Assembly: GCA_000494185.1 (NCBI GenBank)
Contig: AWOC01000028.1
Location: 1 to 12,167 of the forward strand
Reading direction: 5' to 3'
DNA from: Candidatus Calditenuaceae archaeon JGI OTU-3
GTDB lineage: Archaea > Thermoproteota > Nitrososphaeria_A > Caldarchaeales > Calditenuaceae
DNA length: 12,167 bases
A program made the position numbers and the translations under genes. The notes under the pieces were generated by a model. That model searched no databases, was not told the DNA's origin, and saw only the letters and a program-made list of their open reading frames with translations. Shown in pieces: positions 7,629 to 12,167 of this stretch; within the stretch, counting starts at the first letter, position 1, and every line of letters starts with the position of its first letter.

Positions 7629-8255
7629 ATGAAGGCCACAGAGGCGATAAGGCGGCTTACCGCTTCGCCGACAGGCCCCCAAACTAGCTTTAGCTATTTC
7701 GATGTAGTTAGATCTGTCTTTCTGATAGCCTCCAACCCCGGCGTTGGAAGGAAAAGACTCGCGGAGTCCCTGGGACTAGGGGAGGGGGCTGTCCGGACCC
7801 TCCTATCGAGACTTAAGGCGGCAGGGATAGTGAAGTCGGATAGGAGTGGCTGCTATCTGACCGAGAAGGCCCGGCCTATCTACGAGGAGCTGGCCTCCAG
7901 CATGAGTATTCCAAGACCCATCGACGTGGGCGGGACCTGGCCATTTCCATCAAACGTTGCCATAGTAGTGAAGAACGCCGCAGGGAACGTTAGGAGGGGG
8001 ATCGAGCAGAGGGACTCGGCGATAAGAGCCGGTGCGGGGGGTGCGATGACACTGGTACATAGGGGCGGCAGGCTCCTAATGCCGGAAGCGTGCGACGTCA
8101 CCTCTGAATATCCGGACTTTGCCCGGCGGGTGCTTGAACAGCTGGAGCTAGGCGAGAACGATGTCGTGATAATTGTTGGTGCAAAAAGCAGGGCGGAGGC
8201 CGAGAACGGCGCTATAGCGGCGGCGCTCGCTACTCTCGGCTTTTTGAATCATTGA
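7629..8255 (+). CDS. Winged-helix transcription regulator with DUF4443 C-terminal domain
   Basis: This 208-aa archaeal DNA-binding protein has an N-terminal winged helix (about residues 22-88): FSYFDVVRSVFLI, then GVGRKRLAESLGLGEGAVRTLLSRLKAAGIV, the helix-turn-helix with its recognition helix, then a wing ending GCYLTEKARPIYEEL. The C-terminal part (108-205) matches DUF4443: NVAIVVKNAAGNVRRGIEQRDSAIRAGA, GAMTLVHRGGRLLMPEA and NDVVIIVGAKSRAEAENGAIAAAL. This domain looks like an alpha/beta ligand-sensing module, but its ligand is unknown to me. The frame extends upstream to a TTG at 7590, but that codon lies inside the promoter. The ATG at 7629 is preceded directly by GGAGGT (7623-7628), an unusually tight spacing. 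The gene is divergent from the UbiE-like methyltransferase, so it may regulate itself and that gene; this is inference. It ends 11 bp before the Hsp20 stop on the other strand. Confidence 0.88.
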   Translation: MKATEAIRRLTASPTGPQTSFSYFDVVRSVFLIASNPGVGRKRLAESLGLGEGAVRTLLSRLKAAGIVKSDRSGCYLTEKARPIYEELASSMSIPRPIDVGGTWPFPSNVAIVVKNAAGNVRRGIEQRDSAIRAGAGGAMTLVHRGGRLLMPEACDVTSEYPDFARRVLEQLELGENDVVIIVGAKSRAEAENGAIAAALATLGFLNH

Positions 8256-8266
8256 AGAGGCGGAAC

Positions 8267-8686
8267 CTACTCCACTGGAATCCTGAATTCGCGGGATAAC
8301 TTCGGGAACCTTATTTCGAGGACTCCTCCCTTAAACCGCCGCTTCGCGGATTCCAGAGAGACGCGGGCCGGCATCTCAACCTCGAGCCTGTAGCAAGTCG
8401 CGCATGTCTTCAACCCCTCCCTAAAGGGCACGGTGTAGCTGCAAGGCGCGTATATCCTCACGATCCGCCCCGAGGCCTGGATCTCGACCTTATCCTTCTC
8501 GGCTCCCGGCATGTCTACCCTAAGGACATACTCCTCTGGCCCCTCAGTTAACTCGTAAAGTGGTTCTAGACATCTTGAGGCAAGCTCTAGCTCCTTTATC
8601 CGCGTCAGCATGCTCTCGACCTCGGCCTCCATCTCTTCCTCGAGTTCCCGCATTAAATCGAAAATGCTCCTCCGACGCCTATACAT
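8267..8686 (-). CDS. hsp20: Small heat-shock protein, Hsp20/alpha-crystallin family
   Basis: This 139-aa ATP-independent holdase chaperone is predicted to form cytosolic oligomers. A basic then acidic N-terminal helix (MYRRRRSIFDLMRELEEEMEAE, residues 1-22) is typical of archaeal Hsp20 proteins. The alpha-crystallin domain spans about 43-129: EEYVLRVDMPG (51-61), KVEIQASGRIVRIYA (66-80), YRLEVEMPARVSLESAKRRFKGGVLEIRFPK (99-129, given here as landmarks). The C-terminal FRIPVE carries the I-x-I/V motif that docks neighbouring subunits. Four cysteines (39, 82, 95 and 98), including a CATC pair in the loop that is normally charged, are unusual for the family. The gene starts 6 nt after the PAC2 stop, and its Shine-Dalgarno AGGTGA overlaps that stop, so the two are co-transcribed and probably translationally coupled. 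Convergent with the DUF4443 gene. Confidence 0.93.
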   Translation of the reverse strand: MYRRRRSIFDLMRELEEEMEAEVESMLTRIKELELASRCLEPLYELTEGPEEYVLRVDMPGAEKDKVEIQASGRIVRIYAPCSYTVPFREGLKTCATCYRLEVEMPARVSLESAKRRFKGGVLEIRFPKLSREFRIPVE

Positions 8687-8692
8687 CGTCTT

Positions 8693-8698
8693 TCACCT
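8693..8698 (-). promoter_or_regulatory. Shine-Dalgarno of the Hsp20 gene, overlapping the PAC2 stop
   Basis: AGGTGA on the minus strand is complementary to the 16S rRNA tail, sits 6 nt before the Hsp20 ATG and contains the TGA stop of the upstream PAC2 gene. This arrangement supports translational coupling within the operon. Confidence 0.65.
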
Positions 8699-9463
8699 GA
8701 TGTATCCAGGCGGGGGTTCCAGCTCAAGCCCGACAGGCACCGGAGCCATGCTGCTCGCGGTCCTCCTCATCAGGTCCCTCAGATGCATCTTAATCTGTTC
8801 CGCCTGCTCTAGAAGGGGTTCTACAGCAATATTGAAGCCGAGAAGCTTGTTGAGAAAGATCACGACCTCGGCGGCTGCGCCAGGATCTGGATAGTTTAGA
8901 TGGCTCTGGGCGAGTGCCAGCAGAACCTTCACACCCCTACGCTCCGCACCCTTCAGTATCGCAGCCTTAATACCAGTCAGGAACCCATTCTCAAACTTCT
9001 CAGCGGTCCCGGTGGCTGCGGCCATCTCGCCGAGGCCCTCGTCGTTAGAGAGGTAATAGACCTTCGGTCGATCTATGTCGAGACGCTCAGGCTCGGGAAT
9101 GCCGCTGACGCATATGACGGGCGACTTCGTAGACGATGCTATCTCGACTATCGAGTTAGCGACAGGCCAGAATCCACGCGGCGGAATCGGGACATCTGAG
9201 GACAGGACCATGAGTTGCCTGTTGTCGGCGTCAACCCTGAGAATACGGCATGGCTCCATAATCTTCGAGTTGTAAACCGCCAGGATGGGCGGGAGGTCCG
9301 TGATCTCAATATATCCGACCGCATCTCCGCCGAGCCTCGAAGCGAGATACGATGACACTATTGTGCCGACTAAGCCAACCTCGGGGAGGCCCTCGATGAG
9401 GGGCGTGCCATCCCGGATTCCGCGCTTCTCGAAGAAGTATGGAGCCACCTCGGTTCTCGCCAT
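8693..9463 (-). CDS. Proteasome assembly chaperone family protein (PAC2/PbaB-like)
   Basis: This 256-aa protein belongs to the PAC2 superfamily, which in archaea includes the proteasome-assembly proteins PbaA and PbaB. Diagnostic blocks are GLPEVGLVGTIVSSYLASRL (residues 25-44), GYIEITDLPP (50-59), LMVLSSDVPIPP (84-95), the NSIVEIASS region with CVSGIPEPE, and GFLTGIKAAIL, then VKVLLALAQSHLNYPDPGAAAEVVIFLNKLLG and EPLLEQAEQIKMHLRDLM near the C-terminus. The C-terminus reads PPGYIR; Tyr is third from the end, so it is not the exact hydrophobic-Tyr-X motif used to dock on proteasome alpha rings, which makes a PbaB-like or adaptor role more likely than PbaA. The ATG at 9463 has a TATA box about 30 nt upstream (9489-9497). 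First gene of an operon with Hsp20, a pairing that points to protein quality control. Confidence 0.92.
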   Translation of the reverse strand: MARTEVAPYFFEKRGIRDGTPLIEGLPEVGLVGTIVSSYLASRLGGDAVGYIEITDLPPILAVYNSKIMEPCRILRVDADNRQLMVLSSDVPIPPRGFWPVANSIVEIASSTKSPVICVSGIPEPERLDIDRPKVYYLSNDEGLGEMAAATGTAEKFENGFLTGIKAAILKGAERRGVKVLLALAQSHLNYPDPGAAAEVVIFLNKLLGFNIAVEPLLEQAEQIKMHLRDLMRRTASSMAPVPVGLELEPPPGYIR

Positions 9464-9488
9464 CGCATTACTATCTCTTACTCACGTA

Positions 9489-9497
9489 ATATAAAAG
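9489..9497 (-). promoter_or_regulatory. TATA box of the PAC2-Hsp20 operon
   Basis: CTTTTATAT on the minus strand, centred about 30 nt from the PAC2 ATG, would give a transcript with a leader of only a few nucleotides. No Shine-Dalgarno precedes this ATG, consistent with leaderless translation of the first gene while the second uses AGGTGA. Confidence 0.6.
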
Positions 9498-9514
9498 TGC
9501 TGGTCGACTATGCC

Positions 9515-9522
9515 CCTTTAAG
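9515..9522 (+). promoter_or_regulatory. TATA-like element ahead of the candidate structured RNA
   Basis: CCTTTAAG is a plausible crenarchaeal TATA element. Its centre is about 25 nt from 9544, the first paired base of the predicted three-way junction. It is the main reason for assigning the RNA to the plus strand. The same 10-mer recurs at 9787-9796. Confidence 0.35.
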
Positions 9523-9542
9523 CCCCGACCTGGACCACTCAT

Positions 9543-9700
9543 CCGAGGTACGGGCGGGTGGACGCTCCCCGGCGCCTAACGACGCCGGGCACTAATCCTC
9601 TTTCGGGGTGCCGCCCTCCGTCGGGCGAGACTCACCGACGGCCACACCCTCGATGGGCCGGGGGCTTTAGGCGAGCATCCCCTCCCGTTGCCCAAACCCC
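9543..9700 (+). ncRNA. Candidate structured non-coding RNA of unknown family
   Basis: The 402-nt gap between 9463 and 9866 is much larger than other gaps here (mostly under 130 nt), and its middle is G+C-rich with no convincing reading frame. Reading the bases gives nested Watson-Crick stems: P1 CGAGG 9544-9548 with CCTCG 9648-9652. Inside P1 are P2 GGGCGG 9552-9557 with CCGCCC 9611-9616, P3 (within P2) CCCGGCG 9568-9574 with CGCCGGG 9583-9589, and P4 CCGTCGG 9618-9624 with CCGACGG 9635-9641. This makes a three-way junction (P1, P2, P4). A further nested pair follows: GGGC 9655-9658 with GCCC 9690-9693 around GGGG 9661-9664 with CCCC 9679-9682. I found neither the SRP helix 8 motif nor the RNase P CR-I/CR-V motifs on either strand, nor the 5S signature. 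The 3' end is undefined. The strand rests only on the promoter at 9515. It could also be an unusual leader or chance pairing in G+C-rich DNA. Confidence 0.35.
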
Positions 9701-9830
9701 GCGCCACACCAGATTTAGATGGAGGAGGACCAGAAGCCTTCAAGCTGGCGGCGCCTACAAACCGGTTAATAACACGTCCCGAGGACCCTTTAAGCCTGTA
9801 AGGGGATAATAATCGTGTAATAAGATCAGA

Positions 9831-9838
9831 TTAATATA
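9831..9838 (+). promoter_or_regulatory. TATA box of the selenium-binding protein operon
   Basis: TTAATATA lies in an A+T-rich stretch (about 9806-9860) and is centred about 31 nt before the ATG at 9866. Transcription would begin near 9861, so the message is practically leaderless, in line with the lack of a Shine-Dalgarno. Confidence 0.55.
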
Positions 9839-9865
9839 GCACTCATCTGAGCGAAATAGACAAGT

Positions 9866-11254
9866 ATGCGAGGACTAACACCAGACCCGACCTTTTACCC
9901 AACTCCTCAGGAGGCAATAAGAGCACCCCCAGAGAAGACCGCTTACGTGGCCTGCCTCTACGTCGGCACAGGGATAGCGAGGCCTGATTTCATAGCGGTG
10001 GTCGACGTTGACCCATCATCGCCGACGTATTCCAAAGTGGTCGGCAGAGTAGATCTGCCTCACGTGGGGGACGAGCTTCACCACTTCGGTTGGAACGCCT
10101 GCAGCTCCATGCTCTGCCCTTACGGCGACCCTACGATTGAGAGGCGCTACCTCATAGTCCCAGGGCTAAGGTCGTCAAACATCTACGTAATAGACACAAA
10201 GCCGGATCCCCGGAGGCCGACCTTGGTCAAGACCGTTAGCGGAGAGAAGGTAGCGCGGATTACGGGCTACACGAGGCTGCACACGGTACACTGCGGGCCA
10301 GACGCGGTCTACTTGAGCGGGCTAGGAAGCCCTAGCGGCGAGGGCCCCGGGGGAGTCCTCCTGCTTGACCATAGAAGTTTCGAGCCTCTTGGAAGATTCG
10401 AGGTTTACAGGGGGCCACAATATTATTCATACGACTTCTGGTGGCACCTCGGCGAGGACCTTATGGTGACAAGTGAGTGGACGGTGCCTAAGTACTTTGA
10501 AAACGGCCTCGACCTCGACGCCCTCCAGAAGGGATATTACGGGAACAAGATCCACTTCTGGGACCTCAAGAAGCGAAGGCACTTAAGATCCATAGAGCTC
10601 AGCGAGAGCGACAGGATGGTCCTCGAGCTTAGACCATTCCACGAGCCCTCGAGGGTCATGGGGTTTGTTAACACCGTAGTAAACCTGAAAGACCTTAGCT
10701 CAGCCATCTGGATCTGGTACAAGGAGGACGGGAGGATCGAGGCGAGGAAGGTTATAGAGATAGAGGCTAAACCCTTAGAGAAATCTCTCCTCCCAGAGGC
10801 GCTCAAACCTTTCGGCGCCGTGCCACCACTCGTCACCGACATAAACCTCTCACTCGACGACAAGTTCCTCTACGTTTCCTGTTGGGGGACGGGGGAGCTT
10901 AGATGCTATGACGTGAGCAATCCTTTTGAGCCGAGGCTCCGATCAGCCGCGAGGCTCGGAGGCATTTATCATAGGGCCGCCCACCCACGTGGAGATACGC
11001 TAGTCGGAGGGCCACAGATGGTCGAGGTGAGTAGGGACGGAAGGAGGGTCTACGTGACAAACTCCCTGTACAGTAGCTGGGACCCGATATTCTATCCAGA
11101 GGGACTGACGGGCTGGATGGTGAAGCACAGATCTGAGGACGGGGTCCTTGAGGTGGAGCGCGAATTCCTAGTCAAGTTCGACGCGAAAGCCCATCAAGTC
11201 CGCCTCGAGGGAGGAGACTCGAGCTCCGACAGCTTCTGCTACCCCTCTCCCTGA
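9866..11254 (+). CDS. Selenium-binding protein / methanethiol oxidase family (SBP56)
   Basis: This 462-aa seven-bladed beta-propeller protein is of the SELENBP1/MtoX family. Characterised members oxidise methanethiol to formaldehyde, H2S and H2O2, with copper bound by conserved His residues; the archaeal members' substrate is not established to my knowledge. Family blocks are PDPTFYPTPQEA (7-18), GDELHHFGWNACSS (68-81, His72, His73 and the reactive-type Cys79), LHTVHC (138-143), YSYDFWWH (187-194), TSEWTVP (202-208), TDINLSLDDKFLYVSCWGTGEL (324-345), GGPQM (381-385), TNSLYSSWDPIFYP (398-411) and AHQVRLEGGDSSSD (442-455). The C-terminus, SFCYPSP, departs from the usual SSDIW ending and adds a few residues. 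Length matches the family (about 460-475 aa). There is no signal peptide, whereas bacterial MtoX is periplasmic, so a cytosolic location is inferred. A membrane protein gene follows after 3 nt. Confidence 0.95.
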   Translation: MRGLTPDPTFYPTPQEAIRAPPEKTAYVACLYVGTGIARPDFIAVVDVDPSSPTYSKVVGRVDLPHVGDELHHFGWNACSSMLCPYGDPTIERRYLIVPGLRSSNIYVIDTKPDPRRPTLVKTVSGEKVARITGYTRLHTVHCGPDAVYLSGLGSPSGEGPGGVLLLDHRSFEPLGRFEVYRGPQYYSYDFWWHLGEDLMVTSEWTVPKYFENGLDLDALQKGYYGNKIHFWDLKKRRHLRSIELSESDRMVLELRPFHEPSRVMGFVNTVVNLKDLSSAIWIWYKEDGRIEARKVIEIEAKPLEKSLLPEALKPFGAVPPLVTDINLSLDDKFLYVSCWGTGELRCYDVSNPFEPRLRSAARLGGIYHRAAHPRGDTLVGGPQMVEVSRDGRRVYVTNSLYSSWDPIFYPEGLTGWMVKHRSEDGVLEVEREFLVKFDAKAHQVRLEGGDSSSDSFCYPSP

Positions 11255-11257
11255 GAA

Positions 11258-11884
11258 TTGCTAGGCGACGCATTAATGCCTGCCGCCGCGGCTCTAGGCA
11301 TACTTCACGGTCTCAACCCAACCAGCGGTTGGCTGTTCGCGCTTTACAGGGCGCTCTGGTCCAAGAGCCTCAAAGACCTGCTAGCTTCAGTCTCGGTAGT
11401 GGGGCTGGGCCACATAGCCGCCTCGACCCTCATAGTGGCGCCCATCGGGCTTCTCTCCCCCCTCGCAGGCCACGCCACACCAGTCGCCTCTGCAGGCCTT
11501 ATAGCCCTCGCCACCTACAGGTTGGCCCGACCCCGCCACAGGTACCTCGGTCTGAGGATAGGCTACACCTCGCTCGCGACGATGGGTTTTCTCTTCGCGC
11601 TATTTCACGGATCGGCCCTCTCGATAGCTCCGCTAGTCTCCTCATACTGCAGCGCCACGGGATCCCCAGAGCTGGCAGCAGCCCCAGCCCTCTCCCTAAT
11701 CATGATCCATAACTTTGCTGCGCTTCTCTCCATGCTCCTCATGTCCATCCTAGTTTTCCTCTTCCTCGGGCTCAAGACCCTGAAAAGGATCTGGATAAAC
11801 TACGAACTTTTATCCAACTTAACCTTCCTAGCAATCGGCATACTCTCGCTCATTCCACAAGTCGAGCGATGGATAACGGGATAG
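11258..11884 (+). CDS. Six-helix membrane protein, possible NicO-like metal transporter
   Basis: This 208-aa hydrophobic protein has about six membrane segments (roughly residues 5-32, 42-66, 74-90, 101-128, 140-172 and 185-202). It shows a two-fold pattern: HGLNPTSGW with His17, then GHIAAS with His52; and FHGSALSIAP with His117, then IHNFAALL with His151. The His spacings are 35 and 34, and each half has three helices. This recalls the 3+3 architecture of NicO/RcnA and related transporters, and HG-x-x-P resembles their first-helix metal motif, but the diagnostic HX4DH is absent, so metal transport is inference. The start is TTG at 11258, 3 nt after the selenium-binding protein stop, or ATG at 11276; neither has a clear Shine-Dalgarno. 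The tight spacing implies an operon, and a role in supplying metal to or exporting products of its partner is possible. I cannot name the family with certainty. Confidence 0.8.
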   Translation: MLGDALMPAAAALGILHGLNPTSGWLFALYRALWSKSLKDLLASVSVVGLGHIAASTLIVAPIGLLSPLAGHATPVASAGLIALATYRLARPRHRYLGLRIGYTSLATMGFLFALFHGSALSIAPLVSSYCSATGSPELAAAPALSLIMIHNFAALLSMLLMSILVFLFLGLKTLKRIWINYELLSNLTFLAIGILSLIPQVERWITG

Positions 11885-11946
11885 CCACTGATTGCCGGAC
11901 CGCGCCACGATCTCTGCCCCTACCCAAAGTCAACTAAACTAGCATG

Positions 11947-12033
11947 CGCCGGGGGCGGGATTTGAACCCGCGCGGGCCTCATCGGCCCAGTGGCTTAGCA
12001 GGCCACCCCCCTACCGGGCTAGGGCACCCCGGC
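11947..12033 (-). tRNA. tRNA-Ser (anticodon GCT)
   Basis: This 87-nt class II tRNA folds fully on the minus strand. The acceptor stem is GCCGGGG with CCCCGGC, U8-G9, the D stem is CCCT with AGGG, and the anticodon stem is GTGGC with GCCAC around the loop CTGCTAA (anticodon at 11997-11999, reading AGC/AGT codons). A long variable arm pairs GGGCC with GGCCC, and the T arm is GCGGG-TTCAAAT-CCCGC. The discriminator is G, as in archaeal tRNA-Ser. CCA is not encoded and there is no intron. No clear TATA box is visible upstream, and no T-run terminator is evident downstream. Confidence 0.97.
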
Positions 12034-12103
12034 AACGGCCTCCCTAACTCTGACGACCTGTATCCCATCCCACACCCCTATGCTGTTTCGTAAGCGGGTC
12101 GGA

Positions 12104-12145
12104 CTATATGACTATACATCTACCTAATACATCTATTTTTTCCTC
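12104..12145 (+). promoter_or_regulatory. A+T-rich region, possible promoter of a gene starting at the right edge
   Basis: CTATATGAC, CTATACAT and a T-run (12134-12141) precede a GTG at 12146, from which the frame stays open to the window end (MEERKIG). The spacing from CTATACAT to the GTG (about 30 nt) suits a leaderless gene. With only 22 coding bases visible this is tentative. Confidence 0.25.
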
Positions 12146-12167
12146 GTGGAGGAGAGGAAGATAGGAG

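Noticed and set aside
8693..8710. HbYX proteasome-docking motif at the PAC2 C-terminus
   Set aside because: The last residues are GYIR, so Tyr is third from the end and not penultimate.
9541..9780. SRP RNA, RNase P RNA or 5S rRNA in the intergenic block
   Set aside because: Neither strand shows the SRP helix 8 GGAAGG/GGACGG-AGCA motif, the RNase P GAGGAAAGTCC or ACAGAA motifs, or the 5S AACCCGGAAGTTAAGC signature.
9558..9809. 83-codon plus-strand open frame starting GTG in the intergenic region
   Set aside because: The product is rich in Pro and Arg, with low-complexity composition typical of G+C-rich non-coding DNA, no recognisable family and no Shine-Dalgarno; it overlaps the paired stems.
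9766..9824. Imperfect inverted repeat TTAATAACACG ... CGTGTAATAA
   Set aside because: It needs an indel to pair and sits in A+T-rich promoter DNA, where such matches arise by chance.
11329..11712. 127-codon frame overlapping the membrane protein gene
   Set aside because: It is rich in Pro, Ser and Arg and out of frame with a protein that has clear membrane helices and an internal repeat.
11947..12033. tRNA as a mobile-element attachment site
   Set aside because: No integrase gene or repeated tRNA 3' fragment is visible in the window.

Overview
The window looks like chromosomal DNA from a hyperthermophilic crenarchaeon, probably Thermoproteales/Thermofilum-like. The evidence is an archaeal EF-2 that, from memory, reads most like the Pyrobaculum type (RQMT rather than RGIT before the KAAN motif), a PAC2 proteasome-assembly protein, a DUF4443 winged-helix regulator, an archaeal Hsp20, a class II tRNA-Ser with no encoded CCA, frequent TTG starts, and several TATA boxes placed 25-32 nt before the start codon, as expected for leaderless or nearly leaderless mRNAs. 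The lineage is inferred from remembered protein sequences, not from a search.

Layout: the 3' nine-tenths of an EF-2 gene (+, to 2000) converges on an Ldh2-type malate/lactate dehydrogenase (-, 1997-3055); the two genes share a CTAG as both stop codons. A 97-nt divergent promoter region with a perfect 10-bp dyad leads to a small conserved-looking protein of unknown function (+, 3153-3611). That gene overlaps by 62 bp, tail to tail, with a 1045-aa superfamily 2 helicase (-, 3550-6687), whose C-terminus resembles a degenerate YprB/RNase H-like exonuclease domain. Upstream of the helicase is a UbiE-like SAM methyltransferase (-, 6745-7500), divergent from a DUF4443 transcription regulator (+, 7629-8255). 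A two-gene operon (-, 9463-8267) encodes a PAC2 proteasome-assembly chaperone and an unusual cysteine-containing small heat-shock protein.

The only large non-coding stretch (9464-9865, 402 nt) carries the PAC2 promoter, a G+C-rich block that folds on paper into a three-way junction and may be an undescribed structured RNA, and the promoter of the next operon. That operon (+, 9866-11884) encodes a selenium-binding protein/methanethiol oxidase family protein followed within a few bases by a six-helix membrane protein with two-fold repeated His motifs, possibly a metal transporter serving it. The window closes with tRNA-Ser(GCT) on the minus strand and an A+T-rich region that may be the promoter of a gene starting at the right edge.

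Functionally the region mixes housekeeping (translation, proteostasis, tRNA) with metabolism (2-hydroxyacid oxidation, quinone-type methylation, C1-sulfur or selenium chemistry) and a DNA-processing helicase. No mobile element, integrase or CRISPR array is visible.
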